From positions 1 through 41,530 of the forward strand of contig CAZRNB010000009.1 of assembly GCA_964601355.1 (NCBI GenBank): a stretch of 41,530 bases of DNA, written 5' to 3'. Below, in pieces: positions 1 to 7,840 of the stretch (the first letter of the stretch is position 1; each line of letters starts with the position of its first letter). The position numbers and the translations under genes were made by a program. The notes under the pieces were generated by a model. The model saw only the letters and a program-made list of their open reading frames with translations. It was not told where the DNA came from and made no database searches. The DNA comes from CAZRNB01 sp964601355 (lineage in GTDB: Bacteria; Planctomycetota; Phycisphaerae; Sedimentisphaerales; Anaerobacaceae).

Positions 1-222
1 GGTGCACAACCTATAATCTTATCTAACCGTCGCCGGCTAAACATAGATAATCGGAGCTGGTGGGCTTAAGCCCACGCCACAATATGGTACCTCGTTTGGA
101 TTCCGCATTCAAATTCTCACCGTCGCTGTCCTTCTTCGTAATTCCCCTTCGTATTGATACTCCAGAGAACGGAATAGTACTACGAAGGATAAATGTCGGC
201 AACGGCTAAACAAGAATAGAAG
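1..222. other. Intergenic, left edge of window
   Basis: No gene is recognisable. The stretch holds a short perfect hairpin at about 59-80 (GTGGGCTTAAGCCCAC core), a fragment around 25-41 ending in GGCTAAAC that resembles the right end of the 91-bp repeat, and the first full copy of that repeat at 121-211. Confidence 0.6.
121..211. repeat. 91-bp palindromic repeat, copy 1
   Basis: By eye it matches 1780-1870 over the full 91 bases with about six differences, all transitions. The two ends are imperfect inverted repeats (left CGTCGCTGTCC..TTCGTA, right TACGAAGGATA..GTCGGCAACGG), so the unit can fold into a long hairpin. It has no open frame of its own. It lies downstream of the tRNA-His gene on the minus strand. 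Its 3' boundary ends in GGCTAAAC, as in copy 2. It may be a miniature mobile element or a REP-like unit; which one is not decided by two copies. Confidence 0.75.
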
Positions 223-296
223 GGTGAAAGACGGGATTTGAACCCGCGACCCTTGGATCCACAGTCCAATGCTCTACCCACTGAGCTACTTTCACC
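223..296 (-). tRNA. tRNA-His (GUG)
   Basis: The minus strand folds as a full cloverleaf: acceptor GTGAAAG/CTTTCAC, D stem GCTC/GAGC, anticodon stem TTGGA/TCCAA around loop CTGTGGA, and T arm with GTTCAAAT. The loop gives anticodon GTG, histidine. The base before position 1 is G and the discriminator is C, so the extra G(-1):C73 pair that marks tRNA-His is encoded here. The 3' CCA is not encoded and must be added. Confidence 0.95.
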
Positions 297-498
297 ATAA
301 CTTTTTTGCCCACAGGAACTATAATTCTATAATTCCTGCTTATATGCGTCAATGTTTGTCTGTGAACTATGCAAAAACGCGCTTTCACCAATAGAAGGTT
401 CACCCGGTTCATCGGCTCATTTGAAATTTGCGAGATGATGTTTCCTCTCAAGAAAAAGTGTGCTACAATCCCAAAATTAAGACGATTTCTGGAGGCCC

Positions 499-518
499 GT
501 CCTGAGCCGAGTCGAAGG
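499..518. repeat. 20-bp dispersed word, copy 1 (provides the yjbQ leader)
   Basis: GTCCTGAGCCGAGTCGAAGG is present here and as an exact reverse complement at 38785-38804. The AAGG at its end lies 11 bases before the ATG of the YjbQ-family gene and is the best ribosome-binding sequence there, so a dispersed repeat seems to supply the translation start context. Confidence 0.7.
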
Positions 519-529
519 ATGAAAGTCCA

Positions 530-946
530 ATGAAAAGTTACCGGAAAGAGCTTTGGTTTGATACGAGAAATAGACGCGAATTTATCAATATCACGTCGCA
601 GGTCGAAGATGCTTTGCGGGAAAGCGGCATTAAGGAAGGCATATTATTATGTAATGCTATGCACATAACCGCCAGCGTTTTTATCAACGACGATGAGTCC
701 GGGCTGCATCACGACCTTGAGGTCTGGCTGGAAAAACTTGCGCCGGAGAAGCCTTACTCGCAGTATCAGCATAACGGCTTTGAAGACAACGCAGATGCGC
801 ACCTCAAGAGAAGCGTAATGGGCAGAGAAGTTGTCGTGGCCGTGACCGGTGGAAAACTTGACTTCGGCCCATGGGAGCAGATTTTCTACGGAGAATTCGA
901 CGGCAAAAGACAAAAAAGAGTCCTTGTAAAAATCATCGGAGAATAA
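530..946 (+). CDS. YjbQ family protein (UPF0047)
   Basis: A 138-residue protein of about the family's usual length (130-140). It shows the family pattern: an H-x-T motif (MHITASVF), an acidic GLHHDLE segment, YQHNGFEDNADAHLK, and a C-terminal GPWEQIFYGEFDGKR stretch with the DG of the conserved fold. Members of YjbQ/UPF0047 are small homotrimeric proteins; some are annotated as secondary thiamine-phosphate synthases, but the physiological role is unsettled. The start at 530 is preceded by AAGG that belongs to a dispersed 20-bp repeat. It is followed after 10 bases by a family B palindrome, then by the LysE gene on the same strand. Confidence 0.9.
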   Translation: MKSYRKELWFDTRNRREFINITSQVEDALRESGIKEGILLCNAMHITASVFINDDESGLHHDLEVWLEKLAPEKPYSQYQHNGFEDNADAHLKRSVMGREVVVAVTGGKLDFGPWEQIFYGEFDGKRQKRVLVKIIGE

Positions 947-956
947 ATTCGTCGCT

Positions 957-1024
957 CGCCCCGTTAGAAAAAAGTGTATCCTATATCATCACTGGACACT
1001 TACCAGGTCTTCTAACGGGGCTCG
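957..1024. repeat. Family B palindrome, intergenic copy
   Basis: Outer arms CGCCCCGTTAGAA (957-969) and TTCTAACGGGGCTCG (1010-1024) form a 12-13 bp stem. A second stem AAGTGT/ACACTT lies inside. There is no T-run, so it is not a standard terminator. The arms are shared with copies at 17471-17502, 34127-34192 and 40518-40554, while the loops differ. Confidence 0.8.
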
Positions 1025-1070
1025 TTAATCGTATCTCGTATTGTGAAAAACAAAAATTGGGTCTTTAAGA

Positions 1071-1778
1071 ATGAATTTGCTGTTTTTCCTGGCTCAGGTA
1101 TTTATTATTTCCTGCTCCGGTGCGATGCAGCCGGGGCCTGTGACCGCTACTGTTGTCACGATGGCTCCGCGCAACCGCTACGCAGGTTTGCTTTTAGCCG
1201 TCGGACACGGCATTATCGAATTTCCGCTGATGGTGGTGATTATCCTCGGCATGGCAAAATTCTTTGAGCTGCCGAAGGTCCAGATTGTGATAGGCCTTGC
1301 CGGCGGTGTCTTTCTTATTCTAATGGCGATGCAAACCTTTCTCGGCATAAGAACTGAAGAGCAGATCACTCACAAAAAACCCCGCGTAAAATCCGCCAAA
1401 AAGACGGCGGACAAGCGCGGGGCTAAATATTTAGCCCATGGTTTTACCACGGGTTTATCTTTCGGTTTGGATAGACCAATTCTCGCCGGTATTATCCTGA
1501 CTGCCAGTAATCCGTATTTTCTCTTATGGTGGGGGACGGTAGGTTTGGCTCTGGCCACGCAGGCCAGGCAGTTCGGAATCTGGGCGTTCGGCCTTTTTGC
1601 TCTGGCTCATTGGTCTGTTGACCTTATTTGGCTGCAAATCCTGTCCTGGGCGAGCTTCAAAGGCTCGTTATTTTTTGGTCCCCGTTTTCAGCGAGTAGTT
1701 CTTTTGGTTTGTGCGATGGCGCTATTGGGTTTTGGCTTGTTTTTTATTTATGGCGCGATTGGTGCGTTATATTCTTGA
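1071..1778 (+). CDS. LysE/ArgO-family amino-acid exporter with in-frame repeat insertion
   Basis: A 235-residue inner-membrane protein with about six hydrophobic segments. The N-terminal SCSGAMQPGPVTATVV contains the PGP motif of the LysE/RhtB exporter family, and TASNPYFLLWWGTVG matches the conserved SNP segment of the second half. Substrate cannot be told. Residues about 101-128 (KKPRVKSAK...GFTTG) are a charged loop between the third and fourth hydrophobic segments encoded by a family A palindrome; without it the protein would be about 208 residues, the family's normal size. The ORF stays open through the palindrome. The convergent YihY gene lies 86 bases beyond the stop, with a 91-bp repeat filling the gap. 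Confidence 0.85.
   Translation: MNLLFFLAQVFIISCSGAMQPGPVTATVVTMAPRNRYAGLLLAVGHGIIEFPLMVVIILGMAKFFELPKVQIVIGLAGGVFLILMAMQTFLGIRTEEQITHKKPRVKSAKKTADKRGAKYLAHGFTTGLSFGLDRPILAGIILTASNPYFLLWWGTVGLALATQARQFGIWAFGLFALAHWSVDLIWLQILSWASFKGSLFFGPRFQRVVLLVCAMALLGFGLFFIYGAIGALYS
1375..1457. repeat. Family A palindrome inside the LysE-family gene
   Basis: Stem ACCCCGCG/CGCGGGGC encloses a second stem TCCGCC/GGCGGA. Then comes the spacer TAAATATTTA and a second hairpin CCCATGG/CCACGGG. It is read in frame and encodes KPRVKSAKKTADKRGAKYL followed by AHGFT. The same arrangement and nearly the same peptide occur in the E2-like gene at 32590-32682. Confidence 0.85.
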
Positions 1779-1779
1779 C

Positions 1780-1870
1780 CATCGCCGTCCTTCTTCATAA
1801 TTCCCCTTCGTATTGATACTCCAGAGAACAGAGTAGTACTACGAAGGATAAATGTCGGCGACGGCTAAAC
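1780..1870. repeat. 91-bp palindromic repeat, copy 2
   Basis: Second copy of the unit at 121-211. It begins two bases after the TGA of the LysE gene and its last eight bases (GGCTAAAC) contain the stop codon TAG of the minus-strand YihY gene, so it fills exactly the space between two convergent genes. A hairpin in that position could help end transcription from both sides, although no clear T-run is present. Confidence 0.8.
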
Positions 1871-3199
1871 GTCATTAAGTGTTTGCTTTATGTTGTACTG
1901 CGCTAAAGTTTCACGCTGGATTTGAGATATCTGCCGAAGGCTGTCCGGCTGCTCGATTGCCGTCTGCACAAAGCCCACAGCAGCTATTGCGTCGGAGATT
2001 TCAGACAACCGAATATTCGCAGGGTCCTTCATGGGAATAAATCCGACGGCAGGGTCGGTGGTCCTGGCTATAAGATTGCTTTTTACAAGATGGTCAAGAA
2101 TCCTGACGCCGAACTCGGCTGGAATATCCAGCCTGCTGCAAATAACCTCTGCGGAAATCGGCGCCCGATTTTTTTCAAAAGCATCCGCAATCTCTCTGAC
2201 AATGTTGATAGCGGTAAAGTCATTAGCGATAAAATATTGCTCCCGTTTGCCGGCGGCGGCAATCTCAGCAGCATCGAGTGTTTTTAGATGCTGCGTGGTA
2301 AATGTCAACTGCAGGCCGAAAAGCACAATCAGCCAGGTAATGTAAATCCACAAGACTCCCAGCGGGATAATGCCGAGCACGCCGTATATCTTGTTGTATG
2401 GAATAAACTCGGTGACGTACTGCCTGAATCCCCATTTCGCGAGCGTCCAGACCAAAGCAGCTATAGCAGCCCCCCAAATCGCAGCTCTTGCCTGCACCTT
2501 AGTATTGGGTAGAACAAAATACAAAAGGAAAAATACTAACGTCGCCGCAAAATACGAAACAACCGCAGGCCCAATGTGCGAGAGTACCGTTTGTCGAATC
2601 TGTGCTAAAGCCGTATAACTTCTTGTGGCGTAAATGCCCAGGCCGATCAGAATCGGCCCAAGCGTCAGAATCGACCAGTAGTTAATCACGCGGTGCAAAA
2701 AGCTTCTGCCGCGTGCCACGTGCCAGATATTGTTAAATGCCCGTTCTATCGTTGCCAGCAAAGCCAAAGCGGCCCAGATAACAAATACGATGCTGACTAA
2801 CGTTATCGAGCCTTTATCAATCCCAGCGAAGAAATCTTTAACTATCCGGTCCAAATGGTCGGTGAGCATCACCTTCTCCTCTGTACCCTCGACTTCGTTC
2901 GGAATAGACCTGAATGAATACGTAATCGTTGTCAGGTGAAGATTTTTATAAACTAAGGTCTTTAGCCTTTCTCCGACGTCCTGAAAGGCGGGAAATAACT
3001 GAAAAACGAACAGCATTACAATCGCCAAAGGGACGATGCCGAAGATGGTATGATATGAAAGCGCCGCTGCCTGCCGGCCGGAGTTGTTCTTTTTTAGAAG
3101 TTTGGCACAGTGCGACCATAGTTTAATCTGAAAAACCACAAAGCTACCGGCCCTGCCGAGCTGCGTAGCGGGAGTGGACAAAAGGTCCTTAATAAACAT
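1865..3199 (-). CDS. YihY/BrkB-family inner-membrane protein with C-terminal winged-helix-like domain
   Basis: About 444 residues. The N-terminal 280 carry six hydrophobic segments and the family hallmarks AALSYHTIFGIVPL, AALALLATIERAFNNIWHV and SILTLGPILIG. The family was once called ribonuclease BN, but that assignment was withdrawn, and the function is unknown. Residues about 320-420 (ANDFTAINIVREIADAF.. onward) look like a soluble winged helix. I chose ATG 3199, which has AAAGG eight bases upstream; an in-frame TTG at 3214 would add five residues. The stop codon lies within the 91-bp repeat. Confidence 0.88.
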   Translation of the reverse strand: MFIKDLLSTPATQLGRAGSFVVFQIKLWSHCAKLLKKNNSGRQAAALSYHTIFGIVPLAIVMLFVFQLFPAFQDVGERLKTLVYKNLHLTTITYSFRSIPNEVEGTEEKVMLTDHLDRIVKDFFAGIDKGSITLVSIVFVIWAALALLATIERAFNNIWHVARGRSFLHRVINYWSILTLGPILIGLGIYATRSYTALAQIRQTVLSHIGPAVVSYFAATLVFFLLYFVLPNTKVQARAAIWGAAIAALVWTLAKWGFRQYVTEFIPYNKIYGVLGIIPLGVLWIYITWLIVLFGLQLTFTTQHLKTLDAAEIAAAGKREQYFIANDFTAINIVREIADAFEKNRAPISAEVICSRLDIPAEFGVRILDHLVKSNLIARTTDPAVGFIPMKDPANIRLSEISDAIAAVGFVQTAIEQPDSLRQISQIQRETLAQYNIKQTLNDV

Positions 3200-3221
3200 A
3201 ATGACGCCTTTCAATCGACCA

Positions 3222-3298
3222 TTTGAAAACCCCCGGTAGAACCGGGGGTTAAATACTGCAATTTATTTAGCCCCACGTTGTACGTGGGGTTTTCAAAA
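3222..3298. repeat. Family A palindrome, intergenic copy
   Basis: Two adjacent hairpins, CCCCCGGTAGAACCGGGGG and CCCCACGTTGTACGTGGGG, are separated by a TAAATA..TATTTA spacer, and the whole is bounded by TTTGAAAACCCC/GGGGTTTTCAAA. The unit therefore folds either as two hairpins or as one long one. It lies between the YihY start and the AsmA stop, both minus strand, and touches the AsmA stop codon at 3301. Confidence 0.85.
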
Positions 3299-3300
3299 TG

Positions 3301-6300
3301 TTACCGCAAGATTCCTTCCAGGCCTCTTCGCAACTGCTCCTCAACCTGCTGCTGTAACTGCTGCTGCAGCAGCTTTGCCGTATCCAATTGGGGCTTATTG
3401 ATGGTCCCTTTTAACGGCAGTGTGATCCTTTGGCCTTCGGTTTCTCTGCCGATTCTTACCGCTCTTCCACTGGAAGTATAAGGCAATGTCACCATCATAT
3501 CCAGGCTTTTATCCAAGCCGATAACTCCCTTAAAATTGACAGGATTGTCCCCAACATCGACCTGCATATTGTCATACCTGAGAAAGCCTTTCTGCAGGAC
3601 AAAATTTGTCGGATGTATGGTAATCTCCTGTCCGCTGACGCTACCACCCGCTATCAAAAGAATCTGGCCGAGCAGGTCCGAGGCCTGCAACTGTAATTTG
3701 CTTATTGAGATGGTGCCGATTACCTCAATGTCATTTTTGGCAGATGATGCAAATGGTATCGAGAGCTTTTCGCAGTTAAAATTTGCCACGCCGCTGACTC
3801 CGACAACGTTGGCGAAGATGGGATTGACATACATCAGCAGCTTATCTGTGGTTTCCTTGTTGATTTGAATGTTCTTCGCTATCTCAATCGGGCCGGGCGT
3901 TTTCAATATTGCCGGGGTTTGCTTAAAATCCGCCCTCCCTGCAAAACTGAGCTTGCCGTTGTTGACAGCCGCAGCAAACGGCGCAATTTCCAGCAGGCCG
4001 TTACGGATTTGAATGTCCACTTCCGTAGCGCCGAAATAAAGGCCCATGTACTGAGCCTTCTCAAAACCAATCTTAGTTTTAGAGTTGAGATTGGCCAAAA
4101 GCTGGTCCGGCCGGCCGGCCGGATACTCACTCAAAAAAGTTATTGTATCCTGTCTTTTTCCAGCCATACTCAGGCCCTGCGGCAGAAAGGCCGATGCAAA
4201 AGAGCTCATAGCCGACCAGTCGTATTCGAGATTGGCCGTACCCTGCAATTTAGTTTTGCCGTCTTTGTCGGCTTTATTAAACTGACCTTTTTTTATCTTT
4301 ATTTGGGGACTTATCAGATCAATATTTTTGACGTTAATCGTCTTTTGGCTGGGATTGATTTCAGCATCCAGCATAAGCAGAACCTCGGCTTGCTGGAAAG
4401 GCTCTTTGTTGGGCGAGGCCAGTTTGAAATTCGCAATCTTTGTGGAATCGCTGAAGATTCGATAGACGTCCTTCTCGGAAGTTACGGAAATCTGCGACGA
4501 GGCTTCGCCGGCCAATTGCATTTCTTTCGGGAAGGATGTAAACAAAACCAAAAACGGCTGAAGTTTTTCAAGATTAACCTTCTGCGCCGACGCCAATAGT
4601 TTCATAGGTTTGCCGGCTTCTTTACCCAATGGAAGAACCGCATCTTTTACATTCACCTGGCCAAGACTTGCGTTTACAATGACGGAGCCGATTGTGGCGA
4701 CTCTGCTTTTCTTATCGTAATCAACGGCAAAGGCAATCTCCGCCTTCGGCTCAGATGCGGTGACGCCTTCTTTGGTGCTTAAGCGAAGCTCTTTAATTTC
4801 TGACGAGCCGGCAGCGGAAATCTTATCTTCCCTGATGGAGACCTGTCCCTTGCCTAAAAGAGCGCCTGCCATCTGATATGAGCCGATGTTAATGAATTGT
4901 CCCAGCTCGGCCTGAAGCTTTGCCAGATCAATCTGGGTGTCGAGATTAAGCTGTTCAAGGCTGCCGGTGGCATTTATTTTCGCAAATGCCGCGGAAACAT
5001 TCAGTTTGTTAAAATTTATCCGATCTTTTTCGCCTGTTATTTCAACGGCAGCGGTGATCGGCTCAGAAATAGCCAGAGTTTTGCTATCGACTATACCCGC
5101 TAATTCAACCAGGTTTACCTGGCCGGTGATTGTAGCCTTGCCGGCCTGGGCGAATGTATTGACGCTGCCGGAGAGCCGACCCTTAGTGACTTTCATTCCT
5201 TCTTTAAGGCCGATTGTTCGGGGCATCTGCGAGAGAATGGCTGCAACGTCACAATTGAAATTGCCTTTCAGATTATAACTGGAACCAGGTTGCAGAATAT
5301 CAGTAAAAGACTTAAAGGTGGTAGGGACTGTCCCACTGGCGTCTGCCTGTGCCCAATCGCTGCAAAGCTGCAAATGGTCGATGTTGACGGCTTGCTCTTT
5401 TTGGCTCAGCTTTACGTCAACATCCAGAATGCTGCTGCGCAGTCTGTCGCCTTTGAGCATTGGGCCTGTTATATCAAGATTTTTAGCTTTCATGCTGCCG
5501 CTAAGGTTTTCAAAACGACCATCTTTTATACCGCTGGTCACATTAGCAGAAACCACACCTTTAGTCTGAAGCTGGACTTTAGCTAACTCCAAAATCGGCT
5601 CTAATGTCGCAAGGTTCAGTTCGTTGACCTCAATATTAAAATCGCCTGTGGTACCTTTCAGAGACCAGCCGTTTTTATTGCCCGGCGTGACATTGCCGGC
5701 TGCACTAATCTTCGAGGCTTTATCCCCTACAACCATATCGGCTTTAAAACTTGTTTGCCGGCCTAAAGGTCGTACGCTCACAGAAGAATTTATCTGTGAG
5801 ACCTCAATGGTTTTGTCCCTTGAATCTGTCACCTTCAAGCTGCCGTCGTTCACGGCCATATCCATGACAAGAGCCAGCGGCCTGACTTTTGTCGGGACTT
5901 GCTGCGATTCGCCAGCTTGCTCGGCTGCGGGCTTATTCTTGAGATTTAAGCTTACCTTAGGCTGGTCAATCGTCGTTTGGCCGAAGGATAAATTGCCCAT
6001 CAGAATGGAGGCGTAATGAGGCTTTGTGGCGATTTTCTTTACCTGCACCGATGCCCAGCCGGCATTATCGTTAAAACTAAGATCGGTTATCCTGATGCCT
6101 TTGGACCAGCCCATTGAAAGGTCGGCAAAATCCGTCCGGCCGCTAATGGATTTGTTAAGCTTTGACAGTATAATCTGCCGGCATTTCTCTGACGACACAA
6201 TTGCAGGGGCAAGCAGCACTGCCAGAATAACTATGACAGCTACACCCACCAGTATCCATTTGATGAGCCTGAAGGCAGTTTTCTTTTTCGGTTTTGTCTC

Positions 6301-6321
6301 CATATTTTTTTCTTCTCGCAT
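3301..6321 (-). CDS. AsmA-family-like large envelope protein
   Basis: A 1006-residue protein with a basic N-terminus, one membrane segment at about residues 18-40, and a long extracellular/periplasmic part of repeated beta-strand type segments. The N-terminal sequence after the anchor (GRTDFADLSMGWSKGIRITDLSF) and the C-terminal part (LDKSLDMMVTLPYTSSG..., LPLKGTINKPQLD) match the general AsmA/TamB-like pattern. Such proteins are linked to lipid transport or outer-membrane assembly; here that is inference from the family. A glutamine-rich C-terminus (LLQQQLQQQVEEQL) closes it. The start could also be the second ATG (6303). It is the last gene after rpsB-tsf-pyrH-frr, separated from frr by a short-word repeat array. 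Confidence 0.8.
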   Translation of the reverse strand: MREEKNMETKPKKKTAFRLIKWILVGVAVIVILAVLLAPAIVSSEKCRQIILSKLNKSISGRTDFADLSMGWSKGIRITDLSFNDNAGWASVQVKKIATKPHYASILMGNLSFGQTTIDQPKVSLNLKNKPAAEQAGESQQVPTKVRPLALVMDMAVNDGSLKVTDSRDKTIEVSQINSSVSVRPLGRQTSFKADMVVGDKASKISAAGNVTPGNKNGWSLKGTTGDFNIEVNELNLATLEPILELAKVQLQTKGVVSANVTSGIKDGRFENLSGSMKAKNLDITGPMLKGDRLRSSILDVDVKLSQKEQAVNIDHLQLCSDWAQADASGTVPTTFKSFTDILQPGSSYNLKGNFNCDVAAILSQMPRTIGLKEGMKVTKGRLSGSVNTFAQAGKATITGQVNLVELAGIVDSKTLAISEPITAAVEITGEKDRINFNKLNVSAAFAKINATGSLEQLNLDTQIDLAKLQAELGQFINIGSYQMAGALLGKGQVSIREDKISAAGSSEIKELRLSTKEGVTASEPKAEIAFAVDYDKKSRVATIGSVIVNASLGQVNVKDAVLPLGKEAGKPMKLLASAQKVNLEKLQPFLVLFTSFPKEMQLAGEASSQISVTSEKDVYRIFSDSTKIANFKLASPNKEPFQQAEVLLMLDAEINPSQKTINVKNIDLISPQIKIKKGQFNKADKDGKTKLQGTANLEYDWSAMSSFASAFLPQGLSMAGKRQDTITFLSEYPAGRPDQLLANLNSKTKIGFEKAQYMGLYFGATEVDIQIRNGLLEIAPFAAAVNNGKLSFAGRADFKQTPAILKTPGPIEIAKNIQINKETTDKLLMYVNPIFANVVGVSGVANFNCEKLSIPFASSAKNDIEVIGTISISKLQLQASDLLGQILLIAGGSVSGQEITIHPTNFVLQKGFLRYDNMQVDVGDNPVNFKGVIGLDKSLDMMVTLPYTSSGRAVRIGRETEGQRITLPLKGTINKPQLDTAKLLQQQLQQQVEEQLRRGLEGILR

Positions 6322-6339
6322 AGCTTTGTCCCCCGAAAT

Positions 6340-6400
6340 ACGTTATCCGTAATTCGTGACCCGTGACCCGTATTTCGAGTCACGAGAGACGAGCGACGAA
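6340..6400. repeat. Degenerate short-word repeat next to the frr stop
   Basis: Runs of the words CGTAATTCGTGACCCGTGAC and ACGAGAGACGAGCGACGAA reach up to the frr stop codon. The 19-base word ACGAGAGACGAGCGACGAA recurs exactly inside miaA (31752-31770). Confidence 0.75.
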
Positions 6401-6961
6401 TCAATCAAGCATGATTTCGTCCGATTTGTGTTTGACTATCTCGTCAACCTTATCGTTATATCGCTTGGTGAGGTCGTCGATCTGCTCTTTGCCGGCTTCG
6501 AGGTCGTCTTCGGTGATGAGCTTGTCTTTTTCCTGCTGTTCAAGATGTTTTATCGCGTCCCTTCGTACATTTCGGACGCTAACCTTTGCCTGCTCGCCGG
6601 TCTGTTTGGCCTGAGTGGCAAGCTGCCCTCTTCTTTCTTCGCTCAGTGGCGGAATGTTCAATCTTATGAATCTGCCGTCCGCAATTGGCGCAATGCTCAA
6701 GTCGCTGTTTTTAATTGCTTTTTCAATCTCTTTAAGCGAAGCAGGGTCGAACGGCTTTATAACAATCGTATCAGCCTGTGGCGTCGCCAGGGTTGCCAAT
6801 TGCCTTAATGGCGTGGCAGTGCCATAATAATCGACTTTAATATTTTCAACCAATCCGGTAGAGGCCTTTCCGGTTCGCACGGTTTTCAACTGGTCGTGCA
6901 GAACCTCAACCGCCTTTTTCATCTTGGATTCACTTTCCGAGACTATTTCTTTGACTGGCAT
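6401..6961 (-). CDS. frr: Ribosome recycling factor
   Basis: At 186 residues it has the normal RRF length (about 185). It releases the post-termination ribosome complex together with EF-G in the cytoplasm. Recognisable pieces are KMKKAVEVLHDQLKTVRTGKAS at the start, PLRQLATLATPQADTIVIKPFD, and the C-terminal VRNVRRDAIKHL..DDLTKRYNDKVDEI helix. It starts 21 bases after pyrH ends, with GAGGCGGGA as likely ribosome-binding site, and belongs to the rpsB-tsf-pyrH-frr cluster. Confidence 0.97.
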   Translation of the reverse strand: MPVKEIVSESESKMKKAVEVLHDQLKTVRTGKASTGLVENIKVDYYGTATPLRQLATLATPQADTIVIKPFDPASLKEIEKAIKNSDLSIAPIADGRFIRLNIPPLSEERRGQLATQAKQTGEQAKVSVRNVRRDAIKHLEQQEKDKLITEDDLEAGKEQIDDLTKRYNDKVDEIVKHKSDEIMLD

Positions 6962-6982
6962 GATCTATCCCGCCTCAATTTT

Positions 6983-7699
6983 TCAGCAAATTATCGTTCC
7001 AACTTTTAGGCCACAAATAGCCCTGGTAATATTGCCAACCTTAAAAATATTCAAAACGACAATAGGAATATTATTATCTTTGCACAGACCCACGGCTGCA
7101 CGGTCTATCACTTTAAGATCTCGTTTTATCACGTCATCGTATGTGATTTTTTCAAACATCCTAGCCTTGGGATTTTCATTGGGATCTTTGCTGAAGACTC
7201 CATCAACTTTTGTTGCCTTGATCAGCAACTCCGCATTGAGCTCGGCTGCCCGTAAAGCCGCACAGGTATCGGTAGTAAAGTACGGATTCCCTGTTCCGCC
7301 AGCTAATATGACCACCCTCTGCCGCTCGAAGTGATGAAGAGCACGTCTGCGAATAAAAGGCTCACACATCGCCGCGACTTCGATCGCGCTTAAGACCCTG
7401 GTCGGCTGGCCGAGCTTTTCCAGCGTCTCCTGCAACGCACAGGCGTTGATAATGGTAGCCAGCATTCCCATGTAATCGGCTGTATTTCTCGGGATGTGAC
7501 TGGTCCGCGAAAAAGTTTCTCCCCGAACGAAGTTGCCTGCACCCACCACGACGGCTATCTGAGGTCCGAGCTTGCATATATCCGCTATTCGCGCCGCGAT
7601 GGACTCAAGGCAAGAGCCTTCGATCCCAAACTTGCCAGGTCCACAGAAACTTTCGCCTGATATCTTCAGCAGCACACGTTTGTATTTGCTCTCTGCCAT
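6983..7699 (-). CDS. pyrH: Uridylate kinase (UMP kinase)
   Basis: A 238-residue amino-acid-kinase-fold enzyme that phosphorylates UMP to UDP. Signature parts are YKRVLLKISGES, the glycine-rich VVVGAGNFVRG, RNTADYMGMLAT, AGGTGNPYFTTDTCAALRA and KATKVDGVFSKDP. Length is as in other bacterial PyrH. Order rpsB-tsf-pyrH-frr is the conserved bacterial order, and the short gaps suggest cotranscription. The 141-base gap to tsf holds a family A palindrome. Confidence 0.97.
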   Translation of the reverse strand: MAESKYKRVLLKISGESFCGPGKFGIEGSCLESIAARIADICKLGPQIAVVVGAGNFVRGETFSRTSHIPRNTADYMGMLATIINACALQETLEKLGQPTRVLSAIEVAAMCEPFIRRRALHHFERQRVVILAGGTGNPYFTTDTCAALRAAELNAELLIKATKVDGVFSKDPNENPKARMFEKITYDDVIKRDLKVIDRAAVGLCKDNNIPIVVLNIFKVGNITRAICGLKVGTIIC

Positions 7700-7753
7700 T
7701 TATCCCGCATCTTGTACTTTTTATGATGTAAATCGATGGTAAAACTACAAAAT

Positions 7754-7837
7754 AAACCCCCGGTAAAACCGGGGGCTAAATATTTTTTATTTAGCCCCAC
7801 GTTTTACTACGCAGTATGCCTTTCGGCAGTGGGGTTC
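7754..7837. repeat. Family A palindrome between tsf and pyrH
   Basis: CCCCCGGTAAAACCGGGGG, spacer CTAAATATTTTTTATTTAG, then CCCCACG..CAGTGGGG with a longer inner arm. It ends four bases from the tsf stop codon and lies inside the rpsB-frr cluster, so a transcript across the cluster would carry this hairpin. Confidence 0.85.
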
Positions 7838-7840
7838 TCA

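Noticed and set aside
206..451. An 81-codon minus-strand frame
   Set aside because: It runs through the whole tRNA-His gene and has no family likeness.
3865..4599. A 244-codon plus-strand frame
   Set aside because: It is antisense to the AsmA-like gene, has no ribosome-binding site and reads as low-complexity shadow.
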